From: Campylorhamphus procurvoides
Lineage: Eukaryota; Chordata; Aves; Passeriformes; Dendrocolaptidae
Direction of reading: 5' to 3'
Length of the DNA stretch: 64,000 bases
NCBI GenBank assembly: GCA_013396655.1
Contig: WBMV01004804.1
Span: forward strand, 63,901-127,900
A model generated the notes under the pieces. It worked only from the letters and a program-made list of their open reading frames with translations. It made no database searches and was not told the origin of the DNA. Shown here piece by piece: positions 51,651 to 64,000 of the stretch. Numbering within the stretch: the stretch's first letter is position 1; each line of letters opens with the position of its first letter. A program made the translations under genes and the position numbers.

Positions 51651-52312
51651 AAAAATACAGCATTTTACTTCAACTGTTTTTTTCTGAATGTCTGCTTGAG
51701 CAGAAATTCATCCAAATTCTCTTTGGAATTTATTAGCTTTTATTGAAGGCTATCCACTTAAAAATTTAATCCTTGTGAAGATGTCAGCTGAGAAAAATTA
51801 AAACCCTCTAGACACTGCATATTTCTTCTTTAGAAAATTCAAAGTATTGACAGAAGTAATTATCCTGAGTGAGCAAATCTTGCAATTATAAGTTATCCTT
51901 AACATTGTGAACATAATTAAATGATGGTAGCTGATTTATACGAACTAAACATGTTGGGTTTTTTTATTCTTGACAAAAGTTGTAACAAGGCAACTTAAAA
52001 ATATGCAGGAACTTGTATTAACCACCCTTTGGCCTGCTAAAAGTTAGTTTTGTACATGGGACAAACCATTTTCCTTAAAGAAAAAAAAATGATACTTCTG
52101 GAAAAGATCTTGGAAAGACAAGAACAAGTTAAATCAAGGGTTCTGTGTTTCAGCTAATGAAGTCCATAGAAACAGCAATCATCATTTGGTAAATTGGTGC
52201 CTGAAAATGGGTTGACAGACATAATAACCTGGCACCCACAGACCTCATGCAATTACTGCATTACTTTCTATGTCATTGAGATTTTCAGCTAAATCAAATC
52301 TGAGTGGTTTTA

Positions 52313-52412
52313 CATGTTTGGGGTTTTTTGGTTTTGTTTGTTGGTTTGTTTTGGCTTAGGGTCTTTTTGTTTGTGGGGTTTTTTTTGGTTCGGTTTTTTT
52401 TTTTTAATTTTG
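52313..52412 (+). repeat. Second G/T-skewed low-complexity tract
   Basis: About 100 bp composed almost entirely of T and G, including GGGGTTTTTTGG, GTTTGTTGGTTTG and TGTGGGGTTTTTTTTGG. It resembles the longer tract at 44721-45039 in composition and orientation, though the two are not alignable as copies by eye. Confidence 0.85.
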
Positions 52413-53569
52413 TGCTTAGGTTCTGAAAATGCACCTAATGATTGAATATGGTACCATCTGTAAAAGAGGAATGTGTTCTCTGTGTTCTGAGCAATAGTTG
52501 TCCATAGAACAAGTACTTTGAGTTCTTGTGTGTAGCAGCTTCTACTTTAGTGGTTTTTAATGGTGTTAAAGGCACAGAAACTTGCATGTGATCTCTCAAG
52601 GGCAAGTCTTAGTACATTTTTCATTGCCTTAATGAAATTAGTGAAAGTAGCAAAAGCTGTAGAGAACATCTGTTACAGCAGACACTCTGGCAAGCTCAAC
52701 TTTCCTTTAACCAAAAGCAAAGAGCAGTAACTTCCCTTAACATCTTTGATGTTTCTGCGTGTCAACCAACCATATCATACATGACACCAAAACAGAGCTT
52801 GATTTAAAAAAAAAAAAAAAGAAAAATAATATGTACCATACAATTTGTGCTGTCAAATCTGACTGCAGTTCCTGAAATGTGTTATGTTCTTGATCAGTTT
52901 CATTTTTCCTCTCTGTCTTAACTTGGGATAGATATATGCAAATGTTAGGCATGTTAGCTAAATTTGATAGGAATTCACGCTTTCCTCTAGAGGTATGTGA
53001 AAATGTGGGGAAGAAATTAGCATTTCTTAAGTTGTAGGAATTTTTTCTCATTATCTTACATTTCATTTCATTGAATTCCATCAGAGCAGGAAAAAATCTA
53101 AACTTGTTTTTATGTTTTGGTTGTTGTAATCATATGTGCTTAGGTATCTGTTAGAGAAATTCATTAAAATTACTTGCCTGCCCCTGTAAATTGTTAGGAA
53201 TTAAACCAGAATCCCCTACAGGTGCTAGTTCTGAAGAGGCTGCCAGTTACTGATGACCTCCAGTGAGCTAACCTGTGGGGAGGGTCTAATTTGGGAGTGA
53301 CAGTGACAACATTTGTAATTTTGCTGGAGACTGAAGATGTGAGCTCTCATGCCATGAAACAAGCATTTCAGCACACCTAATATGTTGCTGGAGCTGCTGG
53401 GACTGTGTCATACGCTTTGAGGGACTGGTGCAAGGTGCACTAGTGTGTAGGTATGGAATAAGGACCTAAAACCAACTTCCAGCCATGTCCAGCAGGGATG
53501 GCTTTGTCTTAACCAAGCACTACTATCTCCCTAAAGCTGTGAGTATTTTTATCTCTATAAAAAGCTGAG

Positions 53570-53606
53570 TCTTTCCTTTTTTTCCTTTTTTTTTTCTTTT
53601 TTTTAG
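53570..53606 (+). repeat. Long T/C (polypyrimidine) tract
   Basis: An almost pure T tract with isolated C bases ends in TTTTAG. It resembles a strong 3' splice site pyrimidine tract, but no coding-like exon follows. Confidence 0.75.
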
Positions 53607-56600
53607 GCTCTTGCCTTCAATATTTTATTGCAGTGAGTACCAGTAGCTAATAGTGTGTTCTGTAAAAGGTTTTTCTTTTATCAGTTTTCAACATATATTT
53701 CAGTGGTTAGATTTCACTTTGTCCTAATGTTAGTAGTGATCTATTGAACATACAGGAAATTATCTTCTTGATTAAAAAAAACCCCACTAGATTTATTGAA
53801 TTAGTTTTTAGAAAGCTTTCAGAACCTTTATCTCCATGGGCTTGAGATGCCTGGGCTCTGTTAGGTACTTAACAGCCTGTAAAAAAATCTGTCTATAACA
53901 GATGTGTGCTATTTATGTATGCATTTTCTTTAAACCTTGCCAGGCTATAAATAGATGTTTTATACAAATGTTTCTTTATCTGGAAAAAGCATTTAACTGA
54001 TTTGATGGACTTCTTCCATAGTTAACAAGTGATTTGTGCTTCCCTTTTGAGTGAGATCTAGCAAGTCTCCTAAAATGCATTATTGTAATAGTTTAATGTG
54101 TACAAATACTTCAGAAGCTTGGTACTGAAGTGGTGTGGCTTAATTTACTTCTCAGGTAAAATAACATATTACTCTTAGAACACTCTTTATTAACCAGCTT
54201 TCAAAAAATACAGATAAAGACTATTAATTGCTTTTTATCAACAGTGTGGGTTTATCTGGTCACACTGATGTGTAACTGGTATATGATTTTATTACTGAAA
54301 GTATATTTCTAATTTCTACACAAAACTCTCTTGTAATTCATGAAAATCAGAGGCAAGTGTAAGGAGTTTTCAAGTTACAAAAGCGGCTTGGGGAGCTGAA
54401 GCTCCTAGAAAGTTAATCAAGTGTCTTCCCATTATTCTAAACAAAATGCACTTGGAAGGCACCAGTGAGAGGGACAAGGAACTATATTACAAGACTGCTG
54501 TTACACGGCTGTAGATGGGCTCCCACTTGTGCAGTAATTCTGGATTCATGACTGAAGGGTTTCTCCATGGTTTTACAAAATGGGGAGATGGGAGGGGACT
54601 GAGAAGATAAGTATTATTTTCAGTCTGATTATATTATTTTGAGCTTAATGATTTAAAGGACATCCAGAAATTTTCAGGGGTGCTCCTAAAGCAGAAACAT
54701 AGAGCTCTGGTAACAACAAGGTAAAACCAAGTCCTGTGCCCAGCACTTAATGTATATTCTTCTCAGAATATCAGCCCTCATGAAACTCAGCATTCAGTTG
54801 CTATAATTTTGTCTGGTGGTTAGGAATAGACTCATTACACTGGGGCCACAGAGAGGAATGAATCAACAATGAGCCTTGTAAGAGACAAGTAACTAAGTTG
54901 CTGGGGAAACTGGGAATTGTTCTTGGTAATCTTGTTTACTAGTAAATGCTGTAGTCTGTAAAAGCAGAAACATTTTCCTCTGCCAATGCAAATTCATTAC
55001 TTTGCAATTTACAGTGTAAGTTGATACAAAGCCAAATTCTAAAAGAGCAAAGTTTTATCTACAAAGAGACTGTGCCATTGTTACAGTAGCTAACTGACTG
55101 GAAAGAGTGTACTTTCCTCAAAATTGTGTTTAAAAACATAAATGGATGTGAATTTGCTGCTAGATAATGAGTTTCATAAATGATATATCACAGAGAGGGT
55201 GGCACCAGATTTCCTCACTTTAATGTGAGACCAAACCATTTCTCAAGAGCCGCTGAAGGGAAGGAGAAAGGCTGGAAAGCTGGAGGAGGGAAAGGTTGGT
55301 TGGAATCACAGCCTGTGGACTGTTGTATGTGCTGCCACAGTGTGGAGCAGCATTGTCGGGGGACTGAACAGCTGTTGTGACAGGGAGATTGATGGTGCAG
55401 GAAATGCCCTTTAGCACAAGAGCTGTGGATTTGCAAAGGTTAGGGCAGTGCAAGTGGAAAAAGGGGCAAGCCCTCTCCCTTCAGTGGCATAAAGTGAGGG
55501 TGGTGACTGCAAATGAACTCGTATAAGAACTCCTTCCTGAAAACTTCCATTGGCGTGCTTTAGCATATATACAGAGGTGCACATATACAGGCAAACAACT
55601 TTGGACAACTGTCCTTTCCCTATATAAAATATCTTGGCAAGTATGTTGGTTTTTTAATGAAACAACATGCCAGGGCTTGGAGTTAGGGTGAAGACACCCA
55701 GAAAACCTTGGATTCTGAAATCTGAAATAGAACTGGCTATTTTTAAAGCACTGTCTTTTCAGGGAATCAATATAAAAAACAATTGGCATGAATTATTGAA
55801 AGTGCTTAAGTCTGTACTTAGAACAGAAGTGTTTAAAATCTCTGCTTGTGACTATTCTTAGCTTTCATGTCCACAGTGAAAAAAACCCCAACCAACCATG
55901 CTAAAAACACCAGATAACTTCTGTGTACAGTGTATCATCTTAGATGCTACAGAAGGTTTCTAAATTACTTTATATGAAATCCATATAAAATGGCATAAAT
56001 TTAACAATTCTTTGTTGCAGATGCAAGAGGAGTAGTCAGTCACATTGATTTATTTTTTGACGGAGCTGAAACATGTTTAGACAGTGCAATCTACATCCTA
56101 CCACTAGATTGTTGGGGGTTTTGTTTGATTTTGTTTAATTCTACAAAGCATTCCTCTACTTTCCTTGTAGAAATATCCCTTAGGTTTTCACAGGAAGAAA
56201 CCCTTTCCTCTGCACTGAGTTTCGTAGCAGTCCCTGGCAGAAATACCATTTGCTGGTACCTTTTGCAGGGCTTGGATTGACTTGCAGTATTTCTTCTCTA
56301 AAGAGCTATGTGTAATTAAACTATCCCAAAAGCAGAGGGAGAGAAAAACCCATTTCTCTCCTGTTTCTGGCTAACAATCCCATCTCCGGTAGAGAGGCTT
56401 TCTCAGTGAAACATTTGTCTAAAAAGCATGGGAAGCATCCTTGTTTCAGAAAGATTGCCTGTTTTATTTGGCTTGAATTGTTTCATTGAAGGAGTGTGCA
56501 TCAGTTCCTGTGGACTGCCCTGGGGCATCGTGGGCATTTCAGGCAGCCTCCTGCTCAATCTCTACAGCTGGTTCCCTTTTTGTCTGTAATGCATTCGTCA

Positions 56601-57921
56601 TTGTTCCTTTTTTTATGCTTATTACCTGTTCTTGAGTAGGACTGTATTTGCAGCTTAATAAAAATTTACAGTGATCTTTGATACTTTAGATAAATGGATA
56701 GTTTTCAGAGAGAAATGACATTAAAATACTTTAAAATTATTTCCTTTTTCCAAAAAAGAAGTCGCCTTTACTTGAAAGACTCTATGCTTTACTGTACAGA
56801 GAAAGGGCTATTAAAGGGAACGATTGGACATGCTTTTATTAATAATTCAGAAGGAAACAATCCAACTTCTATTTGTAGTCCTACCTAGCAGATAAGTGTT
56901 GGCATTTGTAATTCCATATTTCAGCTCACTGTCCTCAAAATGTATGTAAGTGGCATGGTAGGGATATTATAGGACTAAACTTCAAAAAACTGCGAAAATC
57001 TTCTCCATGACATTGCTTTAAGTAGGAGGGAGATCATGTAATATTAATTTTTTTCCTGGATATAATTGCATTGTTCCTTTATTTTCTCCATATTTTCTAA
57101 TTATTCTTTTTTCAGCCTGAAAGTAATGCATTTGCACTGACTTTGCATTCTTATAAGTCTGGGCAGTATTGCTTCAAACTGTTCTTTTCCCAGGTGTGTT
57201 TCCAGTCAGCATCCAACCCTGCCTCACAGGGTTGGGGGTATTGTATAGCATTTTAAATAAGGCTGAGCCTTGATTGACTTCCCAGACTGTGCTGCTACAG
57301 ATATGATCGTATAAAGAAATAGAGCCAACACTGTGGTTTAAAATATTTTAGGATGATTATTAGGGTTTTCTTAATGAGTAGGACAATCTTCAGTGTTCCT
57401 TTTAGGGGCGACTGCTTTTTTGGAGGGGTTTGGGTGGTGCTGGTTTTTAATTTGTTGTTTTTTATTTCCTTTCCCAGAATGCAGGTTTAAGCAGTCTCTT
57501 GCCTTTGTAGTCTACCCATCTCCTGCCTTCTTATGCTAGGAGGGACATACTGACCGGGAGTTGTAGTAGATGCCTTTGCTAGCCATTGCTAGGAGGAGCA
57601 CTTGCAGTATGTTCAGTCCAGCCTCTAGGGAGAGATTGCATTTGCAGGCTGTTGTTTTAGCTTGGGAAAAGCTTTCACATGGCATAATTGTCTTGGCATT
57701 TGATTTAATGTATGAGGTTCTTCAAAATGTTACAAGTCATTAAAGATGATAGGTAGGATAAAACTAAATTAATACCATCCTGTACAGTAGCAGGAGGGGT
57801 AGCATTCCCCTACCAAGTGGCTTCCCCTGCCCTTTCCCTTGTCCAGGGTGGTAGACTGTGATGACTGTACTTCTTGGAGTCCTGTTTGGTCATCTGTGGG
57901 GAAAAATAAAATGAGTTAATA

Positions 57922-58020
57922 GGTTTTTAAGGCCAAAGGAGACCATTAGATCATCTGACTTCCTGTGTACATAGAGGATAGAAATTGATCTAGTAATCTT
58001 TACATCGATTCCAGTGTCTT
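57922..58020 (-). mobile_element. Ancient amniote CR1-type LINE remnant
   Basis: TTTTTAAGGCCAAAGGAGAC, CATTAGATCATCTGACTTCC and TGTGTACATAGAGGATAGAA match, with few changes, the reverse-complemented 3' end of CR1-type elements common in turtles and crocodilians (AAGGCCAGAAGGGACCATTA, GATCATCTAGTCTGACCTCC, TGTATAACACAGGCCATAGA). The element is truncated, and its far boundary near 58020 is uncertain. A possible MIR-like scrap precedes it at 57880-57920. Confidence 0.6.
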
Positions 58021-60435
58021 ATTTGTTAAAAATACACCTCAGTGAAAGATGGCTGCTATTCTGTTTACTTGCTGTGTTGAGTGGCAATGTGCAAAGCACA
58101 CTAAACTTTGCTGAAGTCTTTCATTGTTTCGATTGGTTGAAGAGAGAGGATGAAAATATCAAGTTTCTGATAAAGGCACTAGATTGCATTTGGAATTTAT
58201 GTGGGGATCTCAACAGACTGAAAGATAGGAAAAAGGTTTTGAGGGTAGGAAGGGTCATGCTCAGTTTTTCCTTTATATACAGTAGCTATCCTGGAATGTA
58301 ATGCATTACTTGGCTAAAAATGCTGATTTTTTTTGCCCTATAAAAGTACAGTTTTAAAAATACCAAGATCAGGATTGTGTATTAAAGGGTTCTCTGGCTA
58401 TAGTCTAACTTCTTCCAGGCTCTGCTTTCTTTCACTGTCTGACCCAAAACCATGTCACTGATACTGAGAGCTGTAGTCAGATACCAGGTCCCTGAAACTC
58501 CTGCATGATTGTGCTTGAAGTCCAGTTCTGCTGTGATGTCAGAGCAACACAGGCGGGGTCTCTCACCTCAGCTGGTGGCAGTGCCTGTCTGAACCCACAA
58601 GTTCAGCTGACCACCTGATGTTATGGCTAATGTCCTTTTTGGTGTCACTGCCAGAGCAAGTGTCTTCATACTATCACTGTTGCCATGTTTTCCTTCCTGC
58701 ATGTCATTTGGCATTGAACTTTAATAAAGTATAGGTTGCTTGTGCTATTTTTTAATTGATGATTTGATCTTTTATTTACAGTTATCCTTTATGCCAGTTG
58801 CAGACTTTGCCTATTGTATTCTTTTTGATTTATATTACATAGCAAGACTTGGTCTCCCTTAGGAAAACGTTTACTTAGTACTCATCTCCTGCTCTCATGT
58901 TGTATGAGTTCTGAAGCCATTTAACTTGTCCTGTGTGGATTCTCTGGTGTTCAGAATGTCAGAATCACTGCTTCAATCCTTTTTGAAAATATGGGTGTAT
59001 TGCAGGATTTCTCTTGGAAATTCTGTCTTATTCTAAGGGTTATTAAACATAAAACCTCTAACATTTTAGATAACTTCTTTAGCCATGTCTTTCTTGATAT
59101 GTCAGTCATCCCACAGTAAATCGAGTATGTTCAAAAAAACCCAAAAGGGCAAAAAAGCAATAATTGAAAAAAACAATGATTTGCTCAAAATTTGCAAAGT
59201 CCCAAGTGGTGTCTGAATGTACAAATAAAATATCTATGAATAAAAAGCCACTGGTGAAATGTTAAAACAGCTGCAAACAACTGGCAAGTGCTCTTTTCAT
59301 ATACCTTATACCTATTTTGGCACCTTAAAAACCCCCTATGATTGCTGTTGCTGAAGTCATCTTCTGAGTCGGTACTGAGTATGTTGGTTTAACAGTGGCC
59401 AAGTGCTCAGAAGGATGGAGTGTGTCTGAACAGAACTTCTGGCTCCCCACTACCTGAGTCAGTCAGCTGAAAGGTGTCTTGGCAAGCGGATTCCATTCTG
59501 AAAGTAGTCAAGACCGTGATCAAGCAGTTCAGCTGCAACCAAGTAAAATGTGATCTGGATCTCTGACTGCTATTTTGAACCAGAAATAGCTCAACTGGTC
59601 ATTTGAGTTGAATTTATTTTAATAATGTATTGTGCTTTTAAAATGCATGACTGACATTGGTCAGACTGAGCAGGAAAGGTATTTACACAGTGCTCAGCAG
59701 AACCTTATTTTGCATGCACACCGATGCATCTCTTCTGAGAGCAGAGTCTCGTGTTTTAAGTGATTGCATAATACTTCAATAGACATCAAGTGAGTCTTAA
59801 TTTCCATTTGAGGGCATTAGTGATTTATATACAGCTGTAAAGTAAATGGTGAACATGGAGGGTTTTTTGGTTTGAGGTTTTTTTTAACATTGTAATTATG
59901 TTTGTATGATATTCATATATGTCACTTCTAGAAGTAAATGACATTCATTTATACATCACTGAAGCATAGGAGCAGAATTTTAATATTTTCAGATCTTTTA
60001 TACTATTTTTAGCTGTAAGAAAACATCTGCTTCATAAAATAATAGTATTAAATTCTTTCAGTGTTCACACATCATACTTTAAAGGTATGTTGCTAAGCCA
60101 ACAGATGTTCTTGTATTTATTATGATACAGTTCTTCCTTTTTTCCATTCCTGCTTGCTTTATCTTACTGCTTCCAGATCCATGGTGAAGGGTAGGATACT
60201 TCACTATTTCATTTGATGGAGTGAAATGAATGCTTTCTGAAAGCTTTCAGCATTTTAATTAAACATGCAGATATCTGAGGAGCAGTATATATTAAATTTT
60301 TTATTAAAAACACGGATAAGGTACAACGTTAATCAGTGAAAAAGATCTTGCCCTTGCTTTTCTTAATGGATTATATTAGTCATTAGATCATTAGAATGAG
60401 TTCAAAGCGCTCCCTCTTCGTCTCATACTGTCACT

Positions 60436-60655
60436 TTGTTAATACCACTCTCTTATGAGTCACCTTCCCTTTTAGGCAGTAATAAATTTTACCTCTCCTC
60501 CTCTCTTCTTTTCTTCCCAGCACCCACTTATTTGATTTGTTGTGTAACTTTCAAGGAAAGGCCATGTTACCTGGCTAAGGAGATTGAAAAAGATGCAACT
60601 GAAATGAAACAGCTAGGCAGTGAATTAGCTCTGCTGGTTCATATTCTGCTTTGAT
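60436..60655 (+). other. Cryptic 3' splice site with exon-like open stretch
   Basis: A pyrimidine tract running through CTCTCCTCCTCTCTTC and TTTTCTTCCCAG ends in an AG at 60519-60520, a better acceptor by eye than that of ALK exon 3. The 44 codons after it stay open to a stop at 60652 (containing a KEIEKDATEMKQL charged helix-like segment). No good donor is found in the open part. The nearest, TCAG/GTGTGT, is around 60880 beyond the stop. No protein family is recognised, so it is recorded as a possible pseudo-exon only. Confidence 0.25.
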
Positions 60656-63600
60656 TTATATTCTTTCAAATGCTTTTGAAGCACAAAAGCTGTGCTGGTC
60701 TCTGGAAATGAACACTTAATCTCCTCCCTCCCCTCCCCCCAAGGCTGACATTAGCTACTTAGGCGAAATCTGATTTATGCAATTGGCAAGGCTTCTGTGT
60801 GATGCCTCTATCACTTCCCAAGTGGGGAAGTCAAAACAAAGTGCTTGGAGAAGTGCTCTTTGCTCCCTTTCCAGTTCAGGTGTGTGCTTGAGAATGACAA
60901 GCTGGTAGGAACAGCTCTCTGTCTTCACAGCAATAAAAAATACCACTCAGACAGGAGACTGGTGATGGGTTTGGGATCTTTTCAAACTTGGGTCACTGGT
61001 TCAAAGTCAGCCAGTCAGCAAGTGCTGGGAGTCATTGCTGTCTGCAGGGCACTTGATAGCCAGCAGGAAATGTGTTGAAGAACTTTGTCCTTTCCATCAA
61101 ATCACTGTCCACAGGAGCTGGCACTAATTGGCCACCCCTGTTGATAGTTTCAGCAGTGAAGCCAAGGTTTCTGAGCTACCCTGTCAGTCCTTAGAGTGGA
61201 TTCACATCATGGTAGCAAGGTAATATGTGGGGACACTAGCTTAAATTTTGATCTATATACTTGTTTTAAGAAAATCAATTATTTTCTTACTTTGAGCTGT
61301 GAGATTGGCTGTGAACACTGCATTTATTCCAGTCTTTTCCCAAAATATCTAAGGCAGCACTTTTCAAAAACTTTGTCTTTTCCTTTGACGCAACAGAAAA
61401 ATGCAACTCTACCATGCCCAGGGGACTGTGAGACTTACAAAAACTTGTAGCTGCATAGCTGACTAGTGGGACTAAATCCACAGCAGATCATGGAGTGTTT
61501 CGTAGGGTAGGATCCTGGTAAGGAATATTTTTAAGGAAGACCTGCTGTGCAGGTTCAGATGAGTATTTTGCACCCTGACTCTAGTAAAGAAGAGGTCTCC
61601 AGTAATAAGGTGGCTGTCATGTAGTGAGCAGTCTCTTACCTGAAGAATGTAGAATGAAGAATGCTGTTACAAACACCACCTTAAGCGTCCTCCTGGCTCA
61701 CCTAAATAGTTCTGTTTGAAATAGCTTCTTTGTATTATGGCTTAATCATCTCCTGTTTGACTTTTCTTAGGAGCGAGCAGCTGCTTTTATATTTTCTTGC
61801 TTGGCGTAGAAGTGTTGCAGTCAGTCAGTCCTAGAAAGGAGTGGTGCCTCCTAATAGTTAATGCTCATCGAGTCAGAAGGTGCTTTTCCATTACAGTGCA
61901 AACATAAAAGTTCAAACAGTGAATTAAGAATATTGAATTTTCTAAAACACATACTTCCTAATTGGTTGAAGAGCAATCTATTTTGCACACAAAGCACTCA
62001 TCAAATAACTTCCAGTGAAGAATACATTTGTTAAACTTTCTATCTGTTTGCAGATTACTCATGGCTAAATTAATAGAATATTCCTACGTTATTCAGTTAC
62101 GGCAATGTGCACCTTAGAAATACCTTGATAAGATATGCTACAGAGACCAGCTGTATTTAAAACAAAACAGAACGAGACTCGCCTGATCTGGTGATACATC
62201 AGCAGTGTATTTCATGATCCATATTATTTCTACTGTAGTGGTTTCCAGGATCTACATTCCCATTGAAAGGAAGGTAAAGAATTTAAAAAAAACCAATTTC
62301 TCTCGTAGAAGATTAAATGAAAAAAGTTAACAAAGCTTCCTGGAGCTGATGAGAAGACTACAAACCCCAGATGCTTAAATGGAAAATTTCAGTACCCTTT
62401 GGGTGAGACCAAATTTGGGGGGGTTTATTACAGGTTTGCATTTGTTTATTAGGAAATATTTTTGATTGCCTTTCGATGTTTTCTTTTATAAAGTTTTTTA
62501 AAAAAAGCCTAGTTGTGATTTTTACAAATTAAGTGTAGGGGCAAAAAGATGCTTTTTTGAACACTCATATTTTGCAACTTTTGCTGTGATACCACCACCT
62601 TCCTGGGCAGATTCTGTCATAAGAGACACCTGCTTGTTCTGGCATGCCAGTAGATTTGCACATGATTATCATCTGTCCACCAGGCTGCAAGGATCAAATG
62701 TAGCTGGGAAGAAGTGCTCCTTTCTGCTGGAGGAGGAAGCAAGACTGAGGCACTATTGTAGGATCCAGAGTATGCAGAAAAATTTTCAAAAGAGCTGGTC
62801 TTCTCAAGGGCTCAGGGCACATGAGTGACCAGTTGGCATTAGCTGCCTAATGAAGCTTCACAGACCCGGCTTCATCTTTCACTTGCTCAGTCTATTGCTG
62901 TCAAGTTTCTCATCACCTCCTCTAGGGCTCCTGCAATTGCTGCTTTTAAAATCAAGCAAACAGAAAGGTCTCACCAAAGACCACAAAGTGTACTGAGGCC
63001 TGAACCTCAAAGACAGTGTTTGCTGCTGGGTCTGCTGTGCTGGTGGCCGGATCTCATTTGAGTTATGGCCTTGGCTTCTGCACACTGTAGTATGCATTTA
63101 TTAGGCTTCTAGCATGGTGTGGTCCCAGAGATAAATTTGGGCAGTTGTCTGATATTTCATGGTATTTTCTCTCTCTATTTTTCCCCCCTTCAGTTTTCCT
63201 CATTACAGGCAATGTAACACACAGCTGTTATAAATTTAATCTGATGATAGTGTGTGTGTCTGGTATCTGATTCATCTTTGATTTCATGGCTGAATACCAA
63301 AGAAGGGAGAGAGGGAGGAAATTTGAGGATCATGGTGGCAAGCAGGGATTAGACGCTGGTAGAGATGATGAAGTATCAGCAAGACTAGCTCTAGCAGAGA
63401 AGTGAATAGCTAAAGAGAAACCAGTGTGCACAGGTGGAAAAATACCCAAACTGGAGATATGAAAAATGCAAAATGAATATTAATGATTCAAGACTGTGAA
63501 ACTCGTAAGAAAACTGCTGTGTGCATGTAGGTAGAGCAGGGAGAGGGATACATACGGGAACTGAAATTGATTGCAGGAATTCACACTGTGCAACCCATCC

Positions 63601-64000
63601 AGTTGCATCAGCAAAGTTCATTCAGTTGCCCCCTTTACCTCTCCTAGACCACTTCACAGAATACAAATCCCTTTGCTGCTGCCATCACTGAATGCTAAGT
63701 AAATAAGTTAATCCTCTAATAAAATTTAGACATGAAATAAATAGGTCAATCCATTTATTCTCTAACTAGAGTTCAGAAAGATAATGAGGTTTGGCTGGAG
63801 GCAGCATGATGCCCTGGAAGCATATTGCTGTTTAGCTCGTTAAAGATTGTGGTATGCTTAATGTTAATTCAGTTTAAGGCATTCTTTTGTTTAGGCTTTT
63901 AAAAATTTGGCCTAAGAAAATACCAAAAAAAATAATATTTTGAGAGACAAGCCCACTAACAGGCTTTCAATATCTTGTGCTTCTGCTTAGAATAAGTATA

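Larger units (their letters stand above)
31991..64000 (+). other. ALK: 5' part of ALK intron 3
   Basis: This is inferred intron downstream of ALK exon 3. No exon encoding the next MAM segment (human exon 4, with the WMRSSSEHC and HGWTVLQG landmarks) was found, so the intron continues past the window. A WMRS-like string near 32310 was examined and rejected. Listed items aside, the stretches 32050-39980, 40070-44330, 45900-49190, 53100-57900 and 60700-64000 hold no gene, RNA gene or mobile element that I can support. They are AT-rich, with scattered poly-T runs and short chance open frames. Confidence 0.8.

Noticed and set aside
53570..53640. Polypyrimidine tract plus AG that looks like a strong splice acceptor
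   Set aside because: The following sequence lacks a convincing exon, and the T-run length suggests a simple repeat.
63247..63260. GT dinucleotide repeat
   Set aside because: Only about five units, within chance for a window of this size.
1..64000. CRISPR arrays, tRNA or rRNA genes, retroviral genes
   Set aside because: No regularly spaced repeats with unique spacers, no tRNA box A/B with cloverleaf, no rRNA-like blocks and no gag/pol/env-like frames were seen on either strand.

Overview
The window is vertebrate nuclear DNA, most likely from a bird. The strongest evidence is two degraded CR1 retrotransposon 3' ends. One of them ends in the ATTCTATG-type terminus typical of avian CR1. Other support is the sparse overall repeat load, the absence of young SINEs or L1-like elements, and large stretches of single-copy AT-rich sequence. 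Nothing bacterial, viral or operon-like is present.

Only one coding segment can be supported: a 165-bp internal exon at 31826-31990 on the + strand. It encodes the start of the first MAM domain of the receptor tyrosine kinase ALK, corresponding to exon 3 of the human gene. It has a polypyrimidine tract and CAG acceptor, an AAG/GTAAGA donor, and the intron phases expected at that position. The rest of the window is read as the 3' part of ALK intron 2 (1-31825) and the 5' part of ALK intron 3 (31991-64000). No exon resembling ALK exon 2 or exon 4 was seen, so both introns extend beyond the window.

Region by region. 1-31825 holds a MIR-like fragment (about 3.33 kb), an antisense CR1 fragment (3.65-4.46 kb), a 26-bp tandem duplication (9.97 kb), a 17-bp minisatellite grading into a TA tract (13.45 kb), a candidate conserved element (14.5 kb), a 106-bp tandem duplication (16.3 kb), homopolymer runs, and a GC-richer block (25.8-26.6 kb). 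31991-64000 holds a MIR-like fragment (40.0 kb), a canonical G-quadruplex motif (44.4 kb), an extremely G/T-skewed tract (44.7-45.0 kb), a homeodomain-site-rich AT block with a perfect hairpin (45.6-45.9 kb), an assembly gap (49196-49332), a sense CR1 3' end (50.9-51.3 kb), a MIR-like fragment (51.5 kb), a second G/T tract (52.3 kb), an ancient amniote CR1-type remnant (57.9 kb) and an exon-like cryptic splice acceptor (60.5 kb).

I found no previously undescribed biological system. The best leads are the G/T-skewed, G4-prone tract on the sense strand of ALK intron 3, the minisatellite, the 106-bp duplication, and the candidate intronic regulatory elements. Family names for repeats and for ALK come from recognising motifs by eye, and no search was run.
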